Assembly (NCBI GenBank): GCA_963809875.1
Contig: CAWELC010000007.1
Span: 589,423 to 653,422, forward strand
Length of the DNA stretch: 64,000 nt
Source: JAFGAS01 sp963809875
Lineage (GTDB): Bacteria; Desulfobacterota; Zymogenia; Zymogenales; Zymogenaceae
Direction of reading: 5' to 3'
Positions 1-8,110 of this stretch are shown here, piece after piece. The translations under genes were made by a program, and so were the position numbers. Numbering within the stretch: position 1 is the first letter of the stretch; each line of letters starts with the position of its first letter. The notes beneath the pieces are model-generated. The model had not been told where the DNA came from and did no database searches. It saw only the letters and a list, made by a program, of their open reading frames with translations.

Positions 1-1
1 G

Positions 2-530
2 CGGCCGGTCTGGTCCCAGTTTTCCTGGTGGCAGGCTGCCGCCGCGGCCCTGGTAGTTATGGTCCTGGTCCTGGCAGCGGGAATAGCCGGCGGCCGGTTC
101 ATCCCGCGGCCGGAGAACCAGCTCACCGCAGAGGTCCAGTCTGCCCACGTGCGCTCCTTAATGGCAGGGCACCTGACCGATGTCGCCTCGACGGACCAGC
201 ACACGGTCAAGCCCTGGTTTAATGGGAAGCTCGATTTCTCCCCGCCCGTAGAAGACCTGGCAGCCGAGGGATTCCCGCTGGTCGGGGGTCGCCTGGATTA
301 TATCGACGATCACCCGGTTGCGGCGCTGGTTTACCGGCGGAACAAGCATGATATCAACCTGTTTATCTGGCCGTCCACGGATCCGGTGGCTGGCCTGCAG
401 GCCTCGACGTATCATGGCTACAATGTCTACCATTGGAGCCAGTCCGGCATGGATTACTGGGCCGTATCGGATCGTGAATACCGCCGATCTGCGCAGTTTT
501 TCCGATCTGGTACAGCAGAAATTCCGATAA
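2..530 (+). CDS. Membrane anti-sigma factor, C-terminal part (5' end outside window, one frameshift)
   Basis: This is the C-terminal portion of a single-pass membrane anti-sigma factor, the kind that holds an ECF sigma factor at the membrane. The frame is already open at the window edge, where a Trp/Ala/Val-rich membrane helix ends in ILVL-type residues followed by GRFIPRP. The extracytoplasmic domain shows the family signature KPWFNGKLDFSPPV, then FPLVGGRLDYI, VAALVYRR and INLFIWP. Near base 472 one extra base moves the reading to another frame, which then gives the expected family ending ADLRSFSDLVQQ before the stop. The zinc-binding N-terminal domain and the partner sigma factor must lie upstream of the window. 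Family assignment is by motif recall; partner and stimulus cannot be inferred. Confidence 0.8.
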
Positions 531-551
531 CCCCCGGTGGGCGCCAGCCGC

Positions 552-1322
552 TTACTGCACCGTCCAGCCTCCGTCGACCAGGAGGGTGGCGCCGGTGATC
601 AGCGAGGCGGCCGGGGAGGCCAGGAACACCACCGGGGCGGCGACTTCCATCGGGTCGCCGATCCGGCCGAGGGGGATGCGGTTGAGCACGGAGGCGCGGA
701 ATTCCGGGTTCTCCAGGTCCGGCTGGGTGCCGGGGGTCTCGATGTACGTTGGAGCGACGGCGTTCACGGTGATGTTGTAGGGAGCCCATTCCAGGGCCAG
801 GCACTTGGTCAGGTGAGCGATAGCCGCCTTGGTCATGCAGTAGATCGATTCGGTGCGCAGCGCGACGAAGCCGGCCTGGGAGCTCAGGTTGATGATCCGG
901 CCGGAGCGCTGGCGGATCATCGCCCTGCCGACCGCCTGGGCGGTGAAGAACGTCCCCTTGAGGTTGACGGCCAGGGTCTCGTCGAAATCCTTTTCATTCA
1001 CATTCTCGGCCAGGTTAGGGGCTCCGATCCCGGCGTTGTTGACCAGGATGTCGATCCGGTCGAAGCGCTGGAGGCCCTGGTCGACCGCGGAGGCGATCTC
1101 CTCCATGCGGGAAACGTCCATCTGGACAGGGAGGACCTGCCGGCCGAGATCCTGGATCTGGCTGGCGAGCTCCTGGCCGGTGGACCGGTCGCGCAGCCCC
1201 AGGATGAGATCCGCGCCGGCCTGGGCGAGCGCCAGCGCGCAGGCTCTTCCGATCCCGCGGGCGGCGCCGGTGACGAGGGCCACCCGGCCTGTCAGGGTAA
1301 ATTCAGGGATTTTCGTGTCCAT
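552..1322 (-). CDS. Short-chain dehydrogenase/reductase (SDR), gluconate 5-dehydrogenase-like
   Basis: This is an intact 256-residue classical SDR, a cytoplasmic NAD(P)H-dependent alcohol/keto-sugar oxidoreductase. The Rossmann nucleotide-binding motif TGAARGIG sits at residues 18-25, NNAG at 95-98, the catalytic serine near 147-148, and the YxxxK pair at Tyr161/Lys165. The ending TGATLLVDGGWTV is typical of the gluconate 5-dehydrogenase / 2-deoxygluconate 3-dehydrogenase branch. Length is normal for the family. The start is supported by an AGGAGG site about six bases before the ATG. It ends 22 bases from the end of the convergent anti-sigma gene and has no obvious operon partner. The substrate is not predictable from the sequence; a 3-oxoacyl-ACP-reductase-like role cannot be excluded. 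Confidence 0.9.
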   Translation of the reverse strand: MDTKIPEFTLTGRVALVTGAARGIGRACALALAQAGADLILGLRDRSTGQELASQIQDLGRQVLPVQMDVSRMEEIASAVDQGLQRFDRIDILVNNAGIGAPNLAENVNEKDFDETLAVNLKGTFFTAQAVGRAMIRQRSGRIINLSSQAGFVALRTESIYCMTKAAIAHLTKCLALEWAPYNITVNAVAPTYIETPGTQPDLENPEFRASVLNRIPLGRIGDPMEVAAPVVFLASPAASLITGATLLVDGGWTVQ

Positions 1323-1807
1323 CTGGTTCCTCCTGGTCCTGGTTCCATGCTGAAAACGCCAGAGATAAATGGTGTTTGTCGACCCAAATACTACCCCTAT
1401 TAAAGCACAAGGTTAGGATTTTGCCCGGTCCTGGTGCGATCTTCAGCCCGGCACCCTCCGGATCGTCCGAAAGACGTCCGCGAATTTCACGAATTCCTCG
1501 AACATAATTCGCGAAATTCGCGGAGGCTCTCGTATTAATGATTTCATGGGCAAAACCAGGGATGGAAAGCGAGAGGGGAAATATGGAAATTGTGGCGAAA
1601 TAGGGTATACTAGCGCCAGTTCCACACTCGTTTTACAAGATACAAAGAGAAATCGCCGCCCCATAGATCGATCATCATAAAACCGGACTGCTGCCGGAGC
1701 GCCGCCGGCACCGCAGGGTGTCGCCGCTCGGGCCCCGCGCAGACGGGGCCGTTCACCGGTCGCGGGTTCCGCATCGATCCTAACACTCTGGCCTGTATGC
1801 GAGGTGG
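1323..1807. other. Intergenic region with dispersed repeats, no gene seen
   Basis: No convincing coding sequence. Around 1470-1535 there are several copies of the word CGCGAAATTCGCGGA and its relatives, which recur in many gaps of this window. Around 1728-1752 a short hairpin is built on GGCCCCGCGCAGACGGGGCC; the core of this word recurs near 37615 and 37898. The promoter of the following glycosidase must lie here, but no clear -35/-10 pair could be chosen. Confidence 0.5.
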
Positions 1808-3026
1808 ATGATGGCTCTCCGGCTGTTCTCCCGGCGCGATTTCTTGAAGGGCGGTCTGGCGGTCACAGGCGGGCTGTTAAGCCTGTCTTTCCGCCGGTTT
1901 TTTCCCGGGTTAGAAGATAAAATACCCGCTATGGGTGTTCAAAACAAGCCTGAACCGTCGGAATGGGCGGTCCGGGCGGAAACCACCTTCGATCGCCTCC
2001 TGGGCCGGTTTGCCGTCCCCGGCAGCGGCCGCTTTTACAATCACGTCGAAAATCCACCCGGGGAGCGGCCTTACGCCGACCTGTGGTCGTATGTGGGGCT
2101 GGTCGGCGCGGTGAACGCGCTGGCTGCGCTGCCGGGGAAGCGGGCCGCGTACGAAACCTCCCTGCGCGGCTGCGCTGTCCGGGCTGGAGGAGTACCTGGA
2201 TCCCGGGAGCGAACCACCCGGGTACGATTCTTACCTGCGCGCCGAGGGAGGCGGGCAGAAGTACTATGACGACAATGAATGGGTGGGGCTGGAGCTGCTG
2301 CGAGCCTACCGGCTGCTCGGGGACCCGGCGTACCTGTCCGGGGCGGATGCGGCGCTGCGGTTTGCGTTGAGCGGGTGGTCGGAGGCGATGGGTGGAGGGA
2401 TCTACTGGCGGCAGGGGGACGGTGGGACGAAGAACACCTGCTCGAACGCGCCCGCTGCCGTCCTGGCGCTGCTGATGCACCAGGAGACGGGAGACGCCAG
2501 CTGCCTCGACTGGGCGCTGAGGATCCTCGACTGGCTGAGGGGGCTGCGACCCCCGGGCGGCGGCCCGTACTGGGACAACCTGACCCAGGCCGGCACCGGA
2601 ACGGTGGTCGACCAGCGGACGTTCACCTACAACACCGGGACCGTCATCCACGCCAACGCGCTGCTGTATGCGATCACCGGAGAGGCGAAATACCTCCAGG
2701 AAGCCCGCGCCCTCGCCGGAGCCAGCAGCGATTTCTTCGCTCCCCGGCTGGGCCCGGATCAGCCCAGGCTGTTTCCGGCGACGCCCTGGTTCAACGCGAT
2801 CCTGCTGCGCGGTTACCTGGCGCTGGAGGCGGTCGATCCGGGCTCCGGCGGAGCGGCGGTAGAAGTGGTCCGGGAGTACCTGGAGCATGCCTGGGGGAAT
2901 GCCCGCGGGGCGGATGGGCTGTTCGGTCCCGATCCGAGCGGGCGGACCCGGCGAGACGATCCCAACCGCTGGCTGCTTGACCAGGCGGGCATGGTGGAGC
3001 TGTTCGCGCTGATGGGGACGGTTTAA
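1808..3026 (+). CDS. Exported glycoside hydrolase family 76 (alpha-1,6-mannanase-like), one frameshift
   Basis: This is a secreted enzyme expected to cleave alpha-1,6-mannan or a similar alpha-mannoside polymer. The N-terminus carries a twin-arginine signal (SRRDFLKG, then a hydrophobic stretch), so it is probably folded before export. The GH76 hallmark DDNEWVGLELLRAYRL with the consecutive catalytic Asp pair is read in the second frame, about residues 153-168 of the repaired protein. Further matches are GGIYWRQ, TKNTCSNAP and TYNTGTVIHANALLY. The frame changes near base 2170, where a one-base indel joins TSLR to AALSGLEEYLD; on either side the reading is clean. After repair the length (about 405 residues) is normal. 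Start codons at 1808 and 1811 both follow a GAGGTGG site. It ends convergently with the ABC permease across a large hairpin. Confidence 0.82.
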
Positions 3027-3045
3027 GGCACACTACGAAGTTAGG

Positions 3046-3200
3046 AAATCCATCCGCGAATTTGCAGCGAATTTTGCGAATTTCACGAAAATTGGATGGG
3101 AATGAAATTTTCTCATCATACAGGGACCCTGTATGGAAGAAACCTCCATCTCATCTTTTCGTGAAATTCGCATAATTCGCGGAAATTCGCGGATGGATTT
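3046..3200. repeat. 155-bp nested inverted repeat between convergent genes
   Basis: The outer arms are a perfect 18-bp inverted repeat (3046-3063 and 3183-3200, reading AAATCCATCCGCGAATTT and its complement). Inner arms at 3076-3089 and 3158-3171 (GCGAATTTCACGAA and its complement) pair as well. The arms are composed of the CGCGAAATTCGC-type words seen in other gaps. The element lies between two converging genes and could act as a bidirectional terminator or be a mobile palindrome. Confidence 0.8.
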
Positions 3201-3219
3201 TTATACCTGCTAAAGCCGG

Positions 3220-4383
3220 CTACCCCGTCCGCATCCTCGTCCGCTGGAAGAGGCAAACCCCTGCCCCAAAATAGAGCAGCGACAGCAGCAGAAGCGCAGC
3301 CATTTCGTAGGTCACCTCGCCCAGGCCGGCGCCGAGGACGAGCACCTTGTTGAGCGCGACCACCGCATGCGTGGTCGGCAGGATATCGAACGGGCTGACC
3401 CCGTGGCTCCCCAGCGTGAACCAGACCGGCCTGGGCAGCGGCAGGATCACCCCACTGAAGAACATCATCAGCATGAGCGGGAAATTGGCATAGATAAACG
3501 CGTCGCTGACCGAGCGCGCAAAGCAGGCGATCAGCAGGCTCACCCCCACCACCGCCAGGCTGGTGACAATCGAGACCAGGATGGCGACCCACAGCGGCCC
3601 CTGGCTGTGGAAGCCCAGCACCGTTGCCACCCAGAAAGTCAGGAGGATGGAGACCACCCCGATCAGCACCTGGGTCAGGCTGATGCCACCCAGCAGATCG
3701 AAGGCGGTCATGCGCGTCATTTGCAGCCGGCGCAGCGTCCCGGCCTCCATTTCCCGGGCGACGGTCATCGCCGCCTGGAAAACGAGCAGGATCACCGAAA
3801 ACATCAGCAGCCCCGGGATGTAGCTCTCGAACTCGGTGCGCGCCGCCGAGCCGCCCAGCGCCATCTCGGTAATCTGGATGGGCATGGGCTGGTCCACCAT
3901 CGCCCGGACGTATCCATCCACCCCGGCGCTGGACAGCGCGGCTACCAGCGCGTAAGCCGGCGCGGCCAGATCCCCGACCAGCGTCACCGTGGCAGGCCGT
4001 TCTGGAAGCCGCCGCTCGACCGCCTCGGAAAAATCCGGCGGGATGACGAGCATGGCAGCCGCCGTACGGTTCTTGATCGCCGCTTCTCCCGCCTCCTGCG
4101 AAGCAGCCAGCTTCACGCGGAGAATCGGCTGCCCATCCGGGTAGGCTATCTGGTTCAGGCTGGCGATGACCTCTCCCGCCCCGTCGTAGGTCGTCCCGTC
4201 CGGGCGGGCGGCGCCCCGGTCCTGGTTCAAGACGAGCAGGTCAAAGGCGGTCGAGCCGCTCCCGCCCAGGAAGAGCCAGTAGATCAGGATCATCAGCGGC
4301 GCGCAGATCAGCACCAGGACCAGCGACCAGACGCCGCGCAGCTGCTCCCGCATGCTCTTGCGAAACACGCTCCACAGCCTCAT
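3220..4383 (-). CDS. ABC-2 type transporter permease
   Basis: This is a 387-residue integral membrane subunit of an ABC exporter (ABC-2 superfamily, DrrB/YhgE-like layout). One N-terminal membrane helix (about residues 19-40, LVLVLICAPLMILIYWLF) is followed by an extracytoplasmic domain of about 150 residues. Five or so helices follow from about residue 190, including the ABC-2 block with FIYANFPLMLMMFFSGVILPL. Its start codon overlaps the stop of the upstream ATPase gene by four bases (ATGA), so the two are translationally coupled and form a two-gene exporter. The C-terminus RMRTG is hydrophilic and intact. The exported substrate is not evident; drug, lipid or peptide exporters of this type are common. 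Confidence 0.88.
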   Translation of the reverse strand: MRLWSVFRKSMREQLRGVWSLVLVLICAPLMILIYWLFLGGSGSTAFDLLVLNQDRGAARPDGTTYDGAGEVIASLNQIAYPDGQPILRVKLAASQEAGEAAIKNRTAAAMLVIPPDFSEAVERRLPERPATVTLVGDLAAPAYALVAALSSAGVDGYVRAMVDQPMPIQITEMALGGSAARTEFESYIPGLLMFSVILLVFQAAMTVAREMEAGTLRRLQMTRMTAFDLLGGISLTQVLIGVVSILLTFWVATVLGFHSQGPLWVAILVSIVTSLAVVGVSLLIACFARSVSDAFIYANFPLMLMMFFSGVILPLPRPVWFTLGSHGVSPFDILPTTHAVVALNKVLVLGAGLGEVTYEMAALLLLSLLYFGAGVCLFQRTRMRTG

Positions 4384-5382
4384 TCGCGCAGCCCCCGCCC
4401 TGTCAGGGCAATAAAGACGTCCTCCAGCGTGTTTTCGCGCAGGCGGACCTCACCCACCGCGCAGCCGGCCTGCCGGAGCGCATCCAGGATCGCCGGGAGA
4501 CTTTCCACCACGCCGCGCGCCTGCACGACCAGGCCCGACCCGGCTATGCGCACGCCGGGCGCGACCCGGGCCGCCGCAGATTGAGCCGCCTCCAGGCCTG
4601 AGCCCGTGCCCGGGCCTGACCTCGATCTCCAGCACATCGCCATCTCCCACCCGCCGCTTGAGCGCCTCGGGGGTATCCAGCGCCAGGAGGCGCCCGTGGT
4701 CGACGATCGCGACCCTGTCCACGACCCGGTCGGCCTCGTCCATGTTGTGGGTCGTCAGCAGGATCGTCTTTTTTCGCGCCAGTCCGCGAATATAATCGCG
4801 CACCATCACCCGGCTTTGCGGGTCGAGACCGGCCTCAGGCTCATCCAGGACGAGGATTTCCGGATCGTGCACCAGCGCCAGGATCAGGTTGAGCCGGCGC
4901 TGCATCCCACCGGAGAGGGTGCGCGCCAGGGCATTGCGCTTCTCCGCCAGACCCATCGTTTCCAGCAGCTCCAGTCCGCGCTGCCGGGCAGTCCTGCGGG
5001 GGACATTGTACATCTCGCCGATGAACTCGAGCTGCTCCAGGCAGGTGAGCGTACCCCATAACAGCAGGCTCTGCGGGCAGACGCCCATCCGCGCGCGGAG
5101 CAGGTCAGAGCGACTGCGCACCGGCTGGCCGTGGAAGAGCACCTGACCGCTATCCGGCTGGAGCAGGCCGCAGATCATCTGGATGGTCGTCGTTTTGCCG
5201 GCCCCGTTCGGGCCTAACAAGCCAAAGATCTCCCCGGCGCAGATATCCAGCGAGAGCCGGTCAACTGCGGTCAGCGTCCCGTAGCGCCTGACCAGGCGAT
5301 CCAGGCGCAGCACCACAGGGCCGGGTTCGGCAGGGTCCGGTCGCGGCAGGTCCGGCGAGGAGATTGCTAAATGTTGATCCAT
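4380..5382 (-). CDS. ABC transporter ATP-binding protein, one frameshift
   Basis: This is the nucleotide-binding subunit for the following permease. The Walker A motif GPNGAGKTT, the Q-loop CPQS, the ABC signature LSGGMQRRLNL, the Walker B LVLDEPEAGLDP and the switch histidine in LLTTHNMDEADR are all present in order. The chosen start (MDQHLAIS) gives a normal N-terminus; an upstream in-frame start would add 37 unlikely residues. Near base 4605 the frame shifts: after DVLEIEVRPG the reading moves to a second frame ending LRENTLEDVFIALTGRGLRE, the standard C-terminus of DrrA/CcmA-like ATPases. The stop overlaps the permease start by four bases. A functional exporter is expected if the shift is a sequencing error. 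Confidence 0.85.
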
Positions 5383-5506
5383 TGTTTTCCACAAGAGAAC
5401 AGGTAGATCAATTGTAAGATCGATCCCTGCCCGGTTCAAGGGTAAATTCAGATATTGATCAAATGGAGAAGCCACAATAATGACCGGAAACACACAGTAT
5501 ATTAAT

Positions 5507-5535
5507 TTGACATTAATGATCGGGAAAATTAAAAT
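5507..5535 (+). promoter_or_regulatory. Sigma-70-type promoter for nagA
   Basis: TTGACA at 5507-5512 is separated by 17 bases from TAAAAT at 5530-5535, a near-consensus housekeeping promoter. Transcription would begin near 5542, about 28 bases before the GTG start of nagA. The region is AT-rich compared with the surrounding genes. Confidence 0.7.
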
Positions 5536-5569
5536 CTATTAAGATCGTATAAACCATAGGAGGACACAA

Positions 5570-6753
5570 GTGCGCATCTGGATCCGCGGCGGGCAGATCC
5601 TCACGCCCGACCAGACCCTGGAGGACAGCGTCTTGATGATCGAGGCCGGCCGGGTGGCGGCGGTCGAACCCGCCCGGCAGGTCGCCGAGAACCCGGCGGA
5701 CACCCGGGTGATTTCCGCGCCTGGCCTGATGGTCGCGCCGGGGCTGATCGATCTGCACGTTCACGGCGGCCTCGGCAGCGACACGATGGACGCCACGCCT
5801 GAAGCGCTCCGGTCCATGGCAGGGTTCTTCGTGGAGCACGGGGTCACCGCCTTCCTGGCGACCACCATCTCGCAGTCCCCGGAAGCCGTCTGGGCGGCGG
5901 TCGAAAACGCCGCCCGGAACGGGGCCGCGCCGGGCGGCACGGGCGGAGCCCGGCTGCTGGGCGTCCACCTGGAAGGGCCGTACCTGAACCCGCTGCACCG
6001 CGGCGCACAGCCCGAGCAGTGGGTCCGCAACCCGGATCCCGTTGAATACCGGCGCTGGTTCGAGACGGATGTTGTCCGCCTGGTCACGGTTGCCCCGGAG
6101 CTCCCGGGGGCGCTGGAATGCATCCGGGCCGGCGTCCGCCGCGGCGTTCGCTTCTCCGCCGGCCATACGGATGCCGGCTACGACCAGGTCCAGCAGGCGG
6201 CGGAGGCCGGCCTGACCCAGTCCACCCACACCTTCAACGGGATGAAAGGCCTGCACCACCGCGAGCCGGGCACGGTTGGCGCCGTGCTGGTCGACGACCG
6301 GATCTTCTGCGAGGTCATCGCCGATGGGGTGCACGTGCACCCGGCGGTGATCGGCCTGATCGTGCGGGCCAAGGGCGTCGAGCGCACCCTGCTGGTGACC
6401 GACGCGATCCGGGCCGCCGGGCTGTCTGACGGCGAGTATGACCTTGGCAAGCAAATCGTAACCGTCCGGGAAGGCGTTGCCCGGACGCAGGCCGGCGGGC
6501 TGGCGGGCAGCACGCTGACCCTCAACCGGGCGGTCCTCAATGCCATGCGTTTGACCGGGCTGACGATCAACCAGGCGCTGAGGATGGCGACCACCTCCCG
6601 GCCGCGGCGCTGGGGATCTCCGATCGCAAAGGCGCGCTCCGGCCGGGCATGGATGCGGACGTCATCCTGTTCGACGCCGGGTTGAACGTCCAGGCAGCCA
6701 TCGTCCAGGGCGACCTGGTATACCAGTCTCCAGCTTTCCAGCAAAGGATGTAA
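5570..6753 (+). CDS. nagA: N-acetylglucosamine-6-phosphate deacetylase, one frameshift
   Basis: This amidohydrolase removes acetate from N-acetylglucosamine-6-phosphate in amino-sugar and cell-wall recycling. The metal-binding LIDLHVHGGLG motif lies at about residues 62-72. Also visible are TAFLATTISQSPE, LLGVHLEGPYLNP with the conserved Glu, FSAGHTDAGYDQ, STHTFNGMKGLHHREPG and the catalytic Asp in LLVTDAIRAAG. The GTG start is chosen because a strong AGGAGGA site lies six bases upstream. Near base 6598 one C appears to be missing; in the repaired frame the protein continues PAAALGIS, GMDADVILFD and ends QQRM, the usual metal-dependent hydrolase C-terminus. Total length of about 394 residues is normal. 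Confidence 0.92.
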
Positions 6754-6880
6754 GCGATGCAAGATCTGTAGTTGAGTTAGTTATACAGTCAGGTAGTCAG
6801 AATAGTTCCACCGCGAAGACGCAAGACGCTATAAGAGATATTCGAGATGTACTAAATTAATACGAAATTAAGATGGCAAG

Positions 6881-6910
6881 ATACTTAAATTCGTCTATAA
6901 GTTTAAGTAC
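6881..6910. repeat. AT-rich hairpin downstream of nagA
   Basis: TACTTAAA at 6882-6889 pairs with TTTAAGTA at 6902-6909. The gap 6754-6979 around it has no gene. The hairpin lies between two convergent genes but has no clear T-run, so terminator activity is only possible. Confidence 0.4.
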
Positions 6911-6979
6911 TTGCTTGTGATTTCCGATATTACTCTTGACTTTGACCGCCAGGACTGTGTCGCGCCTTCGCGGTTGGCT

Positions 6980-7765
6980 TTATCCCTCTGCAGGCCGGAA
7001 ATAGAGGACCATCCAGAACCCATCCCCGTTCCCGGCCGGGACGAAACTGCGCCAGTGCACGGCGTGGGCCGGGTCCTTGGGGTCGAGGTAGGCCAGCCGC
7101 GGCGGGCTGCCCGCCTCGTACCCGGTGACGACCACGTAATCGTCCGAGCCGATGCCCGGGTGGGTATTGGTTACCCCGATCACCGGAGCACCCTGGTCCA
7201 GGCTGGCGCGCACCCGGGAGAAAATCTCGTCGATGGGGACGTGCCCGTCCAGGATGTCCAGCCGCTCGTCGTAGAAATGGCCGTACCCCCCGGCGAACTG
7301 CGGTCCGCCGTGCGCGAGCGACCAATCGGCCAGCCCGTTCCAGAGATGGGCTTCCCACGTGTACCCGGCCGGGTTGGCCAGCGCCGAGCGCGAGGCGTTC
7401 ACCACGTCGGCCAGGGAGTTATCCGGGTGGGCGCTCTGCCAGTCGATCTCGGAGCGGTCCGGCAGCAGCTGGGCGGGCGTATCCACCGGCTGGTAGTAGT
7501 CGGCGATGTGCTCCGGCGAGGCGATCAGGTCGTCAATCGCCTGGGTCTGCTGAGCGGCATCCCCAGGGATCAGGTCGGGATACCCGTGCGCATCCCAGTA
7601 AGCCAGGACCATCATCCCGGCGGTTGGGGCGCTCCCGTAATAGGCGGTATACGCCGGCACCTGGACCAGGGGCTGCGCGGTGCTGGCGGTTGGAGGGGTA
7701 AAGCTGGCAGCGAAGGGGAGAAAGAGGCTGCCCAGGAAAAAGAATACTGTTCGTACCTTTTTCAT
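6980..7765 (-). CDS. Exported C39-like cysteine-peptidase-fold protein with Ser in place of the catalytic Cys
   Basis: A 261-residue exported protein: a basic start and a hydrophobic signal (residues 6-20), then a papain-like C39 fold. The N-terminal active-site block reads YYGSAPTAGMMVLAYWD, where the family normally has GCAPT or GCSPT, so the nucleophilic cysteine position is Ser. The later block GAPVIGVTNTHPGIGSDDYVVVTGY retains the His-containing region (usually HyvvvvGY) in altered form. A ribosome-binding site AAGGAGA sits six bases before the ATG. Some family members may be inactive binding proteins; here catalysis by the usual mechanism is doubtful. It has no operon partner and its substrate is unknown. 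Confidence 0.65.
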   Translation of the reverse strand: MKKVRTVFFFLGSLFLPFAASFTPPTASTAQPLVQVPAYTAYYGSAPTAGMMVLAYWDAHGYPDLIPGDAAQQTQAIDDLIASPEHIADYYQPVDTPAQLLPDRSEIDWQSAHPDNSLADVVNASRSALANPAGYTWEAHLWNGLADWSLAHGGPQFAGGYGHFYDERLDILDGHVPIDEIFSRVRASLDQGAPVIGVTNTHPGIGSDDYVVVTGYEAGSPPRLAYLDPKDPAHAVHWRSFVPAGNGDGFWMVLYFRPAEG

Positions 7766-8110
7766 CGCATTCTCCTTTCCGTCCCATTATAAGGGAACCC
7801 GGCCATCTGCCATAGTAGGGATATCCCCACCCAGCCAGCGGAGGGTTATAATTCCCGTGTCAAATATTTATCCGCCAAGGACGCGAAGGGCGACCCCCCT
7901 CAATCCCCCCATTTTCGCCGGCCGAGGGTGGCTGCCCGAGAGCCGAGGTACTGGCGGCGAAAATGGGGGGAAGGAAATCGACGGCAGGTAATTCGTTTTT
8001 TTGTATGCAACCTGTGCCGCAAATCTGTGCTCGTCCGTGTCCCATTTTCTTCACCCTTCTTCTTCGCGCCTTCGCGTCTTTGCGGTAAGCTTAATGATTG
8101 CCTTCACTCC
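7766..8110. other. Intergenic region with inverted and dispersed repeats
   Basis: No gene seen. A 16-bp inverted repeat (7905-7920, CCCCCCATTTTCGCCG, against 7955-7970) forms a hairpin. Flanking words such as CCAAGGACGCGAAGG and GTGCTCGTCCGTGTCCCA, and the run TTCGCGCCTTCGCGTCTTTGC near 8064-8084, belong to the dispersed families found in many gaps of this window. Confidence 0.55.

Noticed and set aside
537..1403. Long plus-strand open frame opposite the SDR gene
   Set aside because: It is the complementary frame of a gene with full SDR motifs on the other strand; composition is Gly/Asp/Arg-rich without motifs.
3367..4584. 405-residue plus-strand open frame opposite the ABC permease
   Set aside because: Arg/His/Gln-rich shadow of the permease frame in GC-rich DNA; no domain-like pattern.
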